64,000 nt of DNA from Asterias amurensis (lineage: Eukaryota; Echinodermata; Asteroidea; Forcipulatida; Asteriidae): positions 6,009,501 to 6,073,500 of the forward strand of contig NC_092665.1 of NCBI RefSeq assembly GCF_032118995.1. The letters run 5' to 3'. Of this stretch, positions 1-11,182 are shown one piece after another. The notes below the pieces were generated by a model that worked only from the letters and a program-made list of their open reading frames with translations, searched no databases and was not told the origin of the DNA. How positions within the stretch are numbered: the first letter of the stretch is position 1; each line of letters begins with the position of its first letter. A program made the translations under genes and the position numbers.

Positions 1-39
1 CATACCATTAAAGCGTGTACAAATTGATCTCCGTTGGTA

Positions 40-400
40 ACATACAGCCTCATCCAAACCAGTGATAGAGTAAGTCACTGCTTTCAATCAGTGACTTTAC
101 CACATACACAATGTAGTGTAGAGTTTTACACCATTGGTATCCATTCAACATACAGCCTCATCCAAACCAGTGATAGAGTAAGTCACTGCTTTCAATCAGT
201 GACTTTAAACACATACATGTAGTGTAGAGTTTTACACCATTGGTATCCATTCAACATACAGTATCATTCAAACCAATGGTAGAGTAAGTCACTGCCATAA
301 ATCAGTGACTTTAACACGGTATTGATCCACAATTGTAACATACAGCCTCGTCCAAACCAATGGTAGAGTTAGTCACTGCTTTCAGTCAGTGACTTTTACA
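40..400. promoter_or_regulatory. Upstream hairpin array of C1q gene copy 1
   Basis: Four perfect 8-bp inverted repeats (AGTCACTG, 8-base spacer, CAGTGACT) lie at 73-96, 181-204, 287-310 and 371-394. They are spaced about 85-110 bases apart inside a degenerate tandem repeat that also carries CCATTGGT and CCAAACCA motifs. The array ends about 90 bases before the TATA-like box, so a role as a transcription-factor binding array is plausible. That function is inferred only from position and symmetry. Confidence 0.6.
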
Positions 401-480
401 CGTATCTATGATTGGCTGCTCATCGATTGTCAATCAAATATCAAAGTAGACTGATGAGCTCTTCAATGAAAATACAGCAG

Positions 481-581
481 TATTTAAACGCGCTGCACCA
501 GCAGCAGTGCTCATAACAACTTTGCATCTTATCGGAAGAGAGAAACTGAGAAAGTTTGTACTACAATAACACAACATCAAG
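481..581 (+). promoter_or_regulatory. C1q copy 1 core promoter and non-coding exon 1
   Basis: A TATA-like box, TATTTAAA, lies at 481-488. It is followed by a purine-rich leader that ends in a strong splice donor, CAAG|GTAAGTG, at 581/582. Transcription probably starts near 510. The leader has no useful ATG and would splice to the acceptor TTACAG just before the C1q start codon at 3356, giving a first intron of about 2.8 kb. The same box, leader and donor recur in copies 2 and 3. The start site is inferred. Confidence 0.65.
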
Positions 582-713
582 GTAAGTGTTTCTCGTTATA
601 CTGTCGGACCCGGACTTTGGCTTCTAGATGCATGCGGTGTATTTTAGGGTAGCCTATTATTTCAAGAAGATTGCAGTTTTGGTCAAAGAAGGGGCACCAC
701 TCTACCCAATAAA

Positions 714-893
714 GCAGTAACATTTACGGTGCTTTACCTGGCAGCTGGTGCCAGGTAAAATGCAGTAAATTTCACAGTAGCATTTTTGTAAATTGTGCCT
801 TGAGGGGGTAGTTTGCTAAACTTCACTTTGAAATTTACTGCACTTTTAATACCTAGCACCCTGGCTGCCAGGTATACAAAGCACCGTAATTTT
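714..893. repeat. Foldback element in C1q intron 1, copy 1
   Basis: Imperfect inverted arms of about 60 bases (714-776 and 833-893) share TTACGGTGCTTT, ACCTGGCAGC and TGCAGTAAATTTC. This is the structure of a small foldback or miniature inverted-repeat transposon. It recurs in copies 2 and 3, so it predates the duplication. Confidence 0.6.
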
Positions 894-1539
894 GACGGAT
901 TATTTTTAACAGCGTATTCAGCTGAAGTTCTCATGTAGTGTTTGTGTCACTTGCTCTCTGCCAACATTAGTGTACTGTGGTACTGTTTGGTGGTACAGAC
1001 TGTAATGCCGTTGCATTTCCCGTTTTGGAGCAGCAAGTTCCGCTGGTATTCTGTACATTGTCTTGTTCAAATAGTGGGCAATAAAAGTTTACCTAGACAG
1101 TTTCAGTTGAATGTGCATGATATTCTGCTCGTTTTAATGTGTGTGTACTCTTCATTCAAAAGCTGTCAACAAAAAAAACAACAAGTACTGATGAAATGGC
1201 ATTGTGTGACATGAACACTTTGTTATTTTGTTTTACAAAAACAAAACAAGATTGAACATAATGCAACACTTTCACAATTATTATGGTGATCGGTGTTTTG
1301 TACAGCCGACGTGGGGAAGGGCAACCGAGGTGAAGCCGAGTTTGGCTGTTTTCCCCAAAAGTTTACCCAAAACCTGGACCCCGTCACGGCGGAGCATGCA
1401 ACATTAATTGTTTTATTTTACCATGATATCGATTCCTCTTGTTTGGGGACAAATTGTTACGATCCTCCATTATTGATACGACAATAGTGACACAGTTTAA
1501 AACTATGACAGCATATTTTGTAAGCCAAAACATGGTGGC

Positions 1540-2700
1540 ACACTGTTTAAGGTGTTGTCACTTGACGTTTTAGCCATCGTATGTCAACGTATGAAAATTT
1601 TAGCGAGTACGCTGGCGTACGTCGATTAATTATGGGTGAAGGCCCCGTCACACCTTGACGTTTAAGCCAGCGTATAGCGACGTATGACAATGTTGGCGAC
1701 TACCCTGGTGTACGTCAAATAAGTTATGGATAACTTTGTATAAGTTAAGAGCACGATGAAACACGCTGATATACACGTCGATGTAAGTCGTGTGGCTCAT
1801 GAAGGCCCTGTCACACCTTGACGTTTTAGTCAGCGTATGCCGACGTTTGCAAATTTCTCTAAAACGTTGGCATACGCTGAACTATCGATGGATTTTTCAA
1901 TTTTGAGTGTATACGAAGCGTATTCATAAGGAGGTGGACGGATGCATACCGTAGAAGTAACTTACACAGAGCGTTTTCATAACGAATGCTTAGCGTGTTG
2001 ACGGCGTTAACAACTTATGTTCTACGATGGTCCAACTATTGCATAGAGCGCGGGGGCAGCGTTTTGCCGACGATCACATACAGTAGCCTATAAAGAGGGT
2101 GCCTCTCAACGATTGAAATAATAACTGCACTTGACATCGTATTAATCCTCATGCGAATCCAAATTGTATATACCGATTCACATAACTCTGCCAATACACC
2201 ATTACATGGTAGCTGTAAGTTTAGAAACAAGTTTAGTAACTAGTTATGTGGTCATCCGGAACACGTCAAATACGTTCGACGTAAGTTACTAATACGGTCT
2301 GCATACGTCCAACTCGTTATCAATAGGCTTTGTATACGCTCAAACTTGAAAATTCCATCAAAAGTTCAGCGGATGCCAACGTTTAAGAGAAATTGTCATA
2401 CGTCGGCATACGCTGACTAAAACGTCAAGGTGTGAAAGGGCCGTAAGTTAAGATCACGCCTAAATACGCCGACAAACGTCTTTGTATTATGCTTTGGACC
2501 TATGTCGAAATTATTTGACGTGTTCCGCACTACCACTTTTGATGAAATTAAGTAATGGCAGCGTTTTTGGGAAATCGGTATACACAAATTGGGTTCAGAG
2601 GAGAATATAGTGATGCCAAGTGCAGTTATTATTTCAAACGTCGAGGTACCATGCAATACGCTGCCGCGCTATGCAGTAGTTAGACTATTCGTAGATATCG
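1540..2700. mobile_element. Collapsed long-palindrome DNA element in C1q intron 1, copy 1
   Basis: Ends of the form GGCCCTGTCACACCTTGACG occur at 1641 and 1804 pointing right, and in reverse complement ending at 2442. Inside, GCGTATGCCGACGTATG-type stretches are mirrored on both sides of a centre near 2240. A further partial unit follows at 2443-2700. No protein is encoded. This looks like a foldback or non-autonomous terminal-inverted-repeat transposon whose centre has been deleted compared with copy 2. Confidence 0.6.
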
Positions 2701-3355
2701 TATCTTTTTACACGAGGAGAAATCCTCACAATGTAGACAAGTTGAGGAATCATTCTTGGATTATAAAATGAGCGAAGTGATACGGACAGTAGCTCAATGT
2801 ATAGGGTGTTGGTCTTATCTCAAACAATCACTGTGTTGCACAATCTCTTGTTGATATAGAGGCATACGCGCCCCACCCTGTATCTTCCCTGTAATTTTGT
2901 AAAAACTGTCAAGTCGAATCCGAGATCCAAAGCCGTCTATATGGAGATCATTACTCTGGGTTGTATTGTCTAACAATGTCTCGGTGAAGGATACCAGAGT
3001 CTCTGTGTTTACGCATGTGATTAAACGAGCTCATCCATTTTGGGGCATAGGGAACGGCAATGGACAATACCATTGTTGGGAGAAAGTTTCTACCGGTCTG
3101 ATTAAACTTCTTTCTCCTCACCACCCATATTTCCCCTGTATCTACTTTTAAAGTTGTTTATAGTTGTCTGACAGTTGTTTGGGTGTCATTGGGGAGCATT
3201 TCAAAACGATATTCAGTACGTTGAAGCGATTATTTAGCTCAACACAACATAACACTTACGATCAATACGGCCAGGTACATAATTCAACACACACATGCTA
3301 GAGAAGCGCCTTCTATGTTTTTATCGTTTGTTTTATTTATTCTATTAAATTACAG

Positions 3356-4366
3356 ATGAAGATTACCATATCAACAGTGACCTTTCTTCTTTGTATTTTG
3401 CAAGTTCCGTTCATGGTGGCTAAAACAGCAGTTTCACCTGATCCGGAGATGACGTGTAACTCCTGCTGCCAGGGCCCAGCCGGTATACCGGGAATCCCTG
3501 GATCTAATGGGCACCATGGTCAAGGGCTTGTAGGCCCGAGAGGTGATGCAGGCTCTCCTGGTGAGGTAGGTCAACCCGGGGCTAAAGGAGACATGGGGTC
3601 AGATGGACTAGTTGGTGAGCCAGGCGCTAAAGGGGATATTGGACTTACGGGAGATCAAGGAGTCGGTCAACCAGGGAAACAAGGACCTCAAGGTCTGCCT
3701 GGGATGAATGGTTTGAATGGGGAGAGAGGTGAACCTGGACCAGCTGGACAGACTGGTGAAGCAGGTGAGCCCGGGGGAAAGGGAGACATCGGGTCAGATG
3801 GACTGGTTGGTGAGCCAGGCGCTAAAGGGGATCATGGACTGAAGGGAGAGCAAGGAGTCGGTCAACAGGGCAGAACAGGACCTCGAGGTCTGCCTGGGAT
3901 GAATGGTCTGAAGGGGGAGAGAGGTGAACTTGGACCAGCTGGACAGACTGGTGAAGCAGGTGAATGTAGTACGCGACGGTCCGCCTTCACTGCAGTGAGG
4001 ATTACCCCCTTCAGGCCTCGACCCGACTGGTATCCTCTGCCCTTTGAAGAGTTATTGTTTTCAGAGGAAGGGATTGATTTTAACTTGAATAACGGCACGT
4101 TTACGTGTAATGTGCCTGGGGTATACGTATTGATGTTCTCACTCTATAAACCATTAGGTGGGCCTTTCCTATATGTCCATCTGAGGAAGAACGGTAACAC
4201 CATTGTTGCAGGGGGTGTAAGCGATGAAGATTACCATCAAGTGAGCAGCAGTGCAGTGATTCCCCTGCACTATGGAGATCAAGTTCACTTAGCTGTACGC
4301 GGTCACGTACATAGTTACTCTAGCCATTACACGTCTTTCAATGGATTCCTGCTGTACGAAATCTAA
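3356..4366 (+). CDS. Secreted collagen-like C1q-domain protein, copy 1 (336 aa)
   Basis: Probable soluble pattern-recognition protein of the C1q family. Residues 1-22 are a signal peptide (MKITISTVTF start, hydrophobic core). A Cys cluster, CNSCC, at about 34-38 could link chains. A Gly-X-Y collagen region follows to about residue 203 with a few interruptions (GVGQ) and a nearly exact internal duplication of 65 residues (195 bp). The last 133 residues are a C1q globular domain with the expected FTAVR start, GVYVLMFS, LRKNG, GDQVHL and FLLYEI end. The start codon directly follows a splice acceptor (TTACAG), so collagen and C1q regions lie on one exon. Family members trimerise through the C1q domain and bind microbial or self ligands through apical loops; a role in humoral immunity is inferred. 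An AATAAA lies at 4417. Confidence 0.9.
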   Translation: MKITISTVTFLLCILQVPFMVAKTAVSPDPEMTCNSCCQGPAGIPGIPGSNGHHGQGLVGPRGDAGSPGEVGQPGAKGDMGSDGLVGEPGAKGDIGLTGDQGVGQPGKQGPQGLPGMNGLNGERGEPGPAGQTGEAGEPGGKGDIGSDGLVGEPGAKGDHGLKGEQGVGQQGRTGPRGLPGMNGLKGERGELGPAGQTGEAGECSTRRSAFTAVRITPFRPRPDWYPLPFEELLFSEEGIDFNLNNGTFTCNVPGVYVLMFSLYKPLGGPFLYVHLRKNGNTIVAGGVSDEDYHQVSSSAVIPLHYGDQVHLAVRGHVHSYSSHYTSFNGFLLYEI

Positions 4367-4383
4367 ATCAAACATAAAAACAC

Positions 4384-4975
4384 ACAGAAACGTTTTAATG
4401 TTTTAGACAACGATTTAAATAAACTAATATGCAACTATATAGTTTTTACAAATATAATAATAATGAGTTAATCGTGGAAAATCGAACGTGTGTTTAGATG
4501 AATCGAATAAAATTACTTTATTATTAATTGTTTTATTATTTGCAGGACAATAAGTATGGAAAAGACGTTTTATTTGAACACTTGATTTTGCAAACGTGTA
4601 TTGTGACAAAAACTTTCAACGTGTTTTTGTCACGTAAACAGTGCTATAAATATCAGTTCATCCCTTTTTTTGAGTTTATTACATTTACGTTTAAATGTTT
4701 TAGACAACGATTTAAATACACTAATATGCAACTATATAGTTTTTACAAATATAATAATAATGAGTTAATCGTGGAAAATCGAACGTGGATTTAGATGAAT
4801 CGAATAAAATTACTTTATTATTAATTGTTTTATTATTTGCAGGACAATAAGTATGGAAAAGACGTTTTATTGAACACTTGATTTTGCAAACGTGTATTGT
4901 GACAACAACTTTCAACGTGTTTTTGTGACGTAAACAGTGCTATAAATATCAGTTCATCCCTTTTTTGAGTTTATT
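4384..4975 (+). repeat. C1q 3' UTR and duplicated 0.29-kb downstream segment, copy 1
   Basis: A stretch starting ACGTTTTAATGTTTTAGACA and ending before the GAGTTTATTRCATTT motif is present twice in tandem (about 4384-4685 and 4686-4975). It carries AATAAA signals at 4417 and 4506, so the C1q messenger probably ends here. Several short frames in this segment are only by-products of the repeat. Confidence 0.65.
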
Positions 4976-6227
4976 GCATTTTCTGTAAAGTTTGAAATTT
5001 CTGCAGCCTGTAATTCCGTCCGAGGGTGCAATGATGAGTCCTTGAAACCATGATGAGTCCATAAAATGCAAAATGAAACTACGCAAGAAAAACTGACAGT
5101 TTATTAAACAGTACATACAAAACTTCAGATTCCTTGATACAGACTCAGACTTATAATTCATTGTGGCCTCCGATTGTGCCGGCAATTTTATTTCAAACAT
5201 TTTAAATTGGTTGAAAAAGCTGTACCCTGTTAAGGCAACAAAATACAAATAATTCACCTAACAACTGGTAACGGTTGTCTTCTGTTGATATATTCGTTAA
5301 TGTACAAGACTTATGATATTGAACTAACGACAACTTGTGATAAAAAACAAATTGCGTTGTAAAGTTACCAGAAAACATTTATTTTGTGTCGCTTTTTGAA
5401 CACGTTTCGATATGGAGAAATATTTAATTTTTCGTCGTAGTTTGAGCGTTTCTTTGTTTTCACATGAGAAAGCACTTTTGTTTAATGCAGATGGAACATT
5501 GGGTATTCGTTTTGAATCACTTTCGTATAAAACGTTTGATGATGTCACGACTAACATGTCAAAGAGGGGAAACTATATTACACTTACAGCGATTCATTAA
5601 ACCGTCACATCGGCATGAAACCAATACACCATCTTAGTGTGAATTTGGAAAATAAAAATGTCCTCACTTCGACCGTGACTTAATTATTCGGAATATTAGC
5701 TGATTACACAATGTCGCATTTTACCTTACACAGAAAGGTTTCGTTGACAGTAATATTGTGACCCACTCTGTGATTTTTGTTAGAACTATATTTGCATGGT
5801 ATAGCCTGTTGGGGGTAAAAAATATTCTTATAAAATAGCACTATATGTAAGCTTTAATATGATGCATAATGTTAACATTTTTCCAAGAAGTAAACCAGAC
5901 ATTTTAATAAATAACCTGAGCACATGCAAATTTATTAAAAATGGGGTCGAGTTTAAAGGGTTAAAGTCATCTGGAAATATAATTTATTTTTCTTCAAACA
6001 TTAGAGTATATGTTAATGAACAATAACATAATTTGTTGAGTTATTGTTTGTAACGATTTACATGTTTAAAAAATAGATAAAGTTGTTTGGGGTGACTCCG
6101 CCTACTCCTTTTGTGACGTCAATCGAGGCAGACTTTGCCTCGATCGTACATTGAACACACGTACGTGCAATTACATGCAAGTTCTAGTTTTTACGTTTCG
6201 AAAAAAAGTTTATTTCTTGCATTTTGT
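4976..6227. other. Gene-free AT-rich stretch, copy 1
   Basis: No conserved reading frame, RNA gene or clear repeat was recognised. A small perfect hairpin, CGAGGCA-GACT-TTGCCTCG, lies near 6126-6144. The stretch is collinear with 30841-32083 in copy 2. Confidence 0.5.
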
Positions 6228-6383
6228 CGGCAAAATAACTAAAAATGGGGTCAGTTTGCAAAGTGGTTCGGTCCGACGTCTTTTCCAGCGCTGTGCAGCA
6301 AACACTTTGAGCCGTCCTGCTTCAAACATCGCGCCTCGATTGACGTCACGAACAGCGCCCTCTCGGGTCGGGCCTACTTTTAA
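6228..6383 (+). pseudogene. THAP zinc-finger domain remnant, copy 1
   Basis: One frame encodes TKNGVSLQ, the typical middle of a THAP domain. A second frame, ending with TAA at 6381-6383, encodes ALCSKHFEPSCF, the typical second zinc-binding half (C-x2-H). The two halves are joined by an internal deletion that removes the Trp-containing centre and changes the frame. The first 34 bases of the domain seen in copy 2 are also missing here. It may come from a host THAP gene or a P-element-like transposon; it is not functional. Confidence 0.65.
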
Positions 6384-8156
6384 ATTTGTTAATTATGGAA
6401 ACTAAATTTGTAGAACCTTAGTTAAATGTTTATTCGTATTCTACTCATCAAACACACATATTTTAGTGAGTGACAAAAGCTTTATTTTGACAAAATACCA
6501 CTTCCAGGTGACTTTAAACACACTGGTATTTTAGCAATAACGCTCTGAAAACAACAGTTTTGTGATCAAATTTTAGTCTTATTTGTATCCTTTTGCGCGA
6601 AAACATCACTTTACTTGTAATTCGTTTTTAACAAAAATGTATACACTGACTTATTTCAAACGGGAGTAACTTAGCAACGCGATACACCCAAAGCTTGGAC
6701 ATTAAACCAAATAACTGCTGCTGGTGTGTTCTTTCTAGCCCCTGCATTTGAATCAAATCTTCAAATTGTCAACATCTGATTCATTTCACAATTAAACAAT
6801 TATTACGTTAAAGGTCGTCAAAAACACAGTGTTAATGTTTGCATTAACGCTAGAATACAAAGCATTAGTATATAACTAGATACTTGTATTTCTACAAAGC
6901 ATGTTTTTGTTAAATTTAACTATAATCCAATTAGTGTACTAGACGTTAAGATATATTGCATAGTTTTAGAAATAGTCAGGTGTCACTTGAATGTTTTAAA
7001 TACATTGAAAGAATGAACATTAACGCCGTATCAATTGATTGTTTTGGTTTTTGTGTTTTGCGTATTTAGTTAATATTGAACTAAAATGATTGGTAAATAC
7101 AATTTGCAAGATGAACTAAATTTCCTCACACTGTTTTACTCATTTTTGCCAAAACCTACAACACCTCAGCAAATAAAATTTAAGGGAAACTTTTTACCGT
7201 TTTACCTTCAAACAGTGCAAGTTTACCGTAAATCAGTGAACATTGATTTTGCGTCCTTCTACAAAAAGTACACAAACCCTAAAACTTGTCAGTGGGAAGG
7301 ATGAACAGGGAATGGGTTTAAATAACGTAGGAATGGGTGGCCCAAGCATTTTGGCCGGGATTGTAGCCCCCGTTGTCGGAGGAACAAAACTCGGCTTATT
7401 TGACTGGCGACAGAACATGTTGTTTTCTGTTTGCTTCCGAAAAACTGCAAACAAACGAAGTGACCTGGCCCCTCCTGTCTTCCCCAGACTGGTATGGGCC
7501 GCGGTTAACGAATAGCCGGAGTGCTATGAATTTTTCCTCGGAGTATCTGATATCAATACGGTCTAACGCAGAAGGAATCAAAAGAGGGTGCTTTCAGAAT
7601 TAAGAAACGACCATGGTCACCGCTCACTGTAAAAGGATGAAACTATCTCCAAGGGACAGAAATCTCATGCCACTACAAGGGCCACGCGCAATTCTCCAGG
7701 ACTAGGCGCCCGGATTGGTTGCCGGTGTCTCAGTGAAATCAGTGCTGCCGGAGATTCTTTCCCCTGTTTGAGACACAAACATGGGCTGAGTGAGGGTGAT
7801 TTAACAGAGGGCGCTACCACAAGTAGTTTGTAACAAGTTTGCCGTATAAGGGGGAGGGAATTTTGGGAGAACATAATCTCCTGACACACCTGCCTATAAT
7901 GGGGAAAGAATCTCCGGGGACAGATTTCCATTAAAAACACGGGCCCAAGGCGGAATCCTGCCTTACGTGTTAAACAATCAAAATGACTCCAATCTCATCC
8001 AAAAGTTGTAAATAGTAAATACATTTTGTTCGCAATGTGTTCATTTAATTTGTTTTGCTCCATTGAATATTCTTGTTTCCCAAAAGCATTTGTGCGGAAG
8101 TAGACTCTGAGAAAACAAAAAATACAATTGAAAATCAGTTTAAAACTACCCTTTAA
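6384..8156. other. Gene-free stretch, copy 1
   Basis: No gene recognised. The part at 7290-7970 is less AT-rich and contains overlapping short frames on both strands that are preserved in copy 2 only because the copies are young; none shows a domain or start-and-splice signals. Confidence 0.45.
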
Positions 8157-8496
8157 GGGCAAAGGCAGGACACATTAGGAAACTTTCAAGCGCTAGTCAC
8201 GTCTTTCCACTTGGTGTATCTCAACATAATCTTAAATTAACAAACCCGTGAACATTAATTTGAGCTCAATTGTCCGTCGAAGTTGCGAGAGAATAATGGG
8301 AAGACACCCCTTGTCGCACAAGTTGTGTGCTTTCAGATGCCTTGAATTTGAGACCTCAACAATTCCAGAAAGTACTTCTTCTCAAAAACTAGTTTTCTTC
8401 AGAGAGAGCCGTTACTCACAATGTTTTATACTATTAACATCTCTCCATTGCTCATTACCAAGTAAGATGTTTATGCTTACAATTATTTGTTGAATT
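8157..8496. mobile_element. TTAA miniature element, divergent subfamily, copy 1
   Basis: Flanked on the left by TTAA (8153-8156) and containing the family core (CACTTGGTGTATCTCAAC, GAGCTCAATTG, GTTGCGAGA, GTTGTGTGCTTTCAGATGC, CTCATTACCAAGTAAG). The right terminal repeat is worn away. Non-autonomous, no protein. Confidence 0.65.
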
Positions 8497-8499
8497 TTA

Positions 8500-10589
8500 A
8501 AAGGTATTAGAAAATGCTTCAAAACAACAGAATTTAGCCATTAACTTAAGGTTTGGTGTAACGTACCCCAGAAAAGGTGTCTTCAAATTAAAATCATCAG
8601 TTTGTTGAAAAAAAATTGTTAAAGCTTGACTTGAGTAGTATAGTAAAACGTTCGTGTTAAAAGCAATACACAACTGGCCTTATGTTGCTTTATGTGCTTG
8701 CAAATTAGTCTGTTCTGACAAAATACATTAAAATTGACAATGTATTATTTTTTTCTGACCTTGTTTGAGGTAACAATTTAATTTAAAATTTAATAAATGT
8801 ATGTTCAATGATAAAAAGCGAAACTGCCGTTGGAGTTTTGAGCCAAGGGGGCAATGATGTGTCATAGAAACAATTAGGTGAATATTTTTGCTCGAATAAG
8901 ATGAAAATGTTATGTTTATTTAAACAAAACTAAACTTCGGTGTGCTAGTGTAGTCAACACATTCACTTTGCTTACCAATCGGGCACTTCGAGCCGGATGG
9001 TGGCGCATTACTTCTTCCTTTTAATTTGTTTAAGTTTACAGATTTTAGTGATTGGTAACTGTAAATGTAATCATTCGATAAATATGTTATGGGGATTGAT
9101 AAAAAGTGATCAGACAGAAACAAAATCACACTACAATTGCACGCACGTTAATCTTTGGCAGCGTCTAGCGGCCGTGGCATGACGCGGCCAACAAAAACAT
9201 TCGGACGCGGCTGTGACTTCGTGTGCGCGCCCTCAAGCGGTGAAATGAGTGTTTGCATACGTCGTACATGTGTTGTTTCGTCTGCTAATGCAAACAAACA
9301 ACATGCACGATTGGACTGAGTGATGTGAACGGCGTGAATTTTGAAGTTGGGGGGGGGAGGGGCTCAATATTTCTCTATTTCTACCTCTCAAGTAGAATTT
9401 TAGTTTAAATCTATTTGTTGAAGTATAGTGTCATGTTTTATTTAGGGATTTCAACATTAAAAAGTGAACAATTAACACATTTCTTTTATAAACACCAAAA
9501 TAAAACAACCTTTTTAAAATAAAATTATTTTGGTTGAACCAACCATGCCCAACTGGTGTGTAATGATAATCAAGCACTGTTATACTAGATGCTTTCTGAG
9601 TCCTGCAGGAAAGAATTCACAGGCTTACTACTCGGGTGAGTTTAACCCAAGACCTCCCGCATAATTATTAAAGCAGATCTACACCAGATGTCAAGAGACC
9701 AGTTCGATAATAATGTTTATTGACAATGGGTACAGCAAACAATTTAAAATAAATGTAATCCTACCTCAGTAATTACTTAGCCTGTGGATTTCCCCCCCCC
9801 CTGCAGAAATAAGAAACCCCTGACAGTGCTTTCATCAGTGTTCTAATATTCTTGCAAAACCTAGTATTACATCTATTTTAATTAAACAATATTGTAGGTC
9901 CAATGGGTGGGTGGGGCGATTGGGTGGGAATTGATGTGGATTACTGTGGAGCACACCCCTGTCCCAGACTACCAATAATCACACAATCAACAATTAATTA
10001 AGACACAGGAGATAAGTTTAACTTTTGAGACGTGAGGTATATTTTCACCAGCTCTGCCTTTTATAGACCAACATAATACAAGTTTATAGAGCATTGCCCA
10101 TAGTTTAACCAATTAGGAGATAACAGTGCGATGACACGCTCTTCACTGCGCATAATGACCGGGTTGGTGGCTGGTGCTGTTAACGGTCTTCGCACTGTTA
10201 TTTCCATTAGTAAATACCTTTTTAACGAAATAAACAGCTTAAGTGTCAATACGTCACGCTATGCATACGATCAGTCAGTTCAAAAATTACATTGAAAACT
10301 TCGCGTGTGCAAAACCAAAAACAAAAACATTTCACCTAACCTTATTGACTTAAATTCGTTATCACAATCGCGAGAGTGCAATACAGAAAAATATAGTGCA
10401 TCTGCGTCCCATCAGCCTGGTTGGATATGGAACGCATATAAGGAAGTGCTATATTTATCTGTATTCTACTCACGCTTTTTTGATAACTTGAAACTATCAT
10501 CCGTTAATACATCCCCTTGTGATCAGATTTTGACCAATCAGTACCTGGAAACTGTCCCAGGTATTTATTAATCAAACTAAAAGGCCAAC
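8500..10589. other. Gene-free stretch with half of a GC-rich foldback, copy 1
   Basis: No gene recognised. At 9153-9212 lies the right half of the GC-rich CATTCGGACGCGGC foldback that is complete in copy 2 at 35101-35207. G-rich (9350-9360) and C-rich (9791-9800) runs are present. Confidence 0.45.
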
Positions 10590-10593
10590 TTAA

Positions 10594-11058
10594 AGACACT
10601 GGACACCATTGGTAATTGGTGTATTTCAACATTTGATAAAATAACAAATCTGTGAAAATTTGAGCTTAATTGGTCTTCGAAGTTGCGAGATAACTATGAA
10701 AGAAAAAACACCCTTGTCACACAAAATTGTGTGCTTTCAGACGCTTGATTTTGAGACCTCAAAATCTAGTTCTAAGGTCTCGAAATCACATTCGTGAAAA
10801 AGTTACATCTTTCTCAAAAACTGAGAGAGCTGTTTTTCACAATGTTTTATACTATCACTAGCCTTGCTCAAGGCAGTCGCATCATTCACTCCGAAAAAGA
10901 CGCCGTTGTAAACCCACCCGTATACACTGTGCGTGGTGCGTTTAATCACACCACACGACCCACCCGTATACAGTATCACCCTCTCCTCATTACTCGTTAC
11001 CAAGTAAGGTTTTATGCTAATAATTATTTTGAGCAATAACCAATAGTGTCCACTGCCT
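10594..11058. mobile_element. TTAA miniature element with internal insert, copy 1
   Basis: Exact TTAA on both sides (10590-10593, 11059-11062). The terminal repeats are AAGACACTGGACACCATTGG and, inverted, CCAATAGTGTCCACTGCCTT. About 115 extra bases at 10858-10975 interrupt the core and contain CACCCGTATACA twice. TTAA targets are typical of piggyBac and Kolobok transposons; which one drives this family is not resolved here. Confidence 0.75.
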
Positions 11059-11104
11059 TTAAAGCCGGTTTATAGTCGTTGGAAATGTTGACATCGGAAA
11101 TGTT

Positions 11105-11182
11105 GACGCATGATTCTAAAAAACACGGTTTATAGACATCATCACTATGGCATATAAACTGTGTTTTTACAATCGCTGCGTC
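11105..11182. repeat. Short hairpin, copy 1
   Basis: Arms of about 30 bases (GACGCATGATT...GGTTTATA and its imperfect inverse ending GCTGCGTC) around an 18-base loop. The size resembles a small-RNA precursor, but a miniature element origin is equally likely. Confidence 0.45.

Noticed and set aside
40-400. CRISPR-like array of regularly spaced palindromic repeats
   Set aside because: The surrounding DNA is animal with spliced genes, the spacers are themselves repeated, and there are no cas genes; it is a promoter-proximal tandem repeat.
942-1214. A reading frame conserved in all three copies in C1q intron 1 (also 25765-26202 and 63429-63740)
   Set aside because: It lies between a clear splice donor and acceptor, differs in start and length in every copy, has no domain, and conservation is explained by the young duplication.
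3862-4098. Antisense frame within the C1q coding exon
   Set aside because: A shadow of the collagen codons on the opposite strand.
7243-7603. Overlapping frames on both strands near 7.2-7.6 kb (and 33.2-33.5 kb)
   Set aside because: No domain and no splice or start signals; shared only because the units are young copies.
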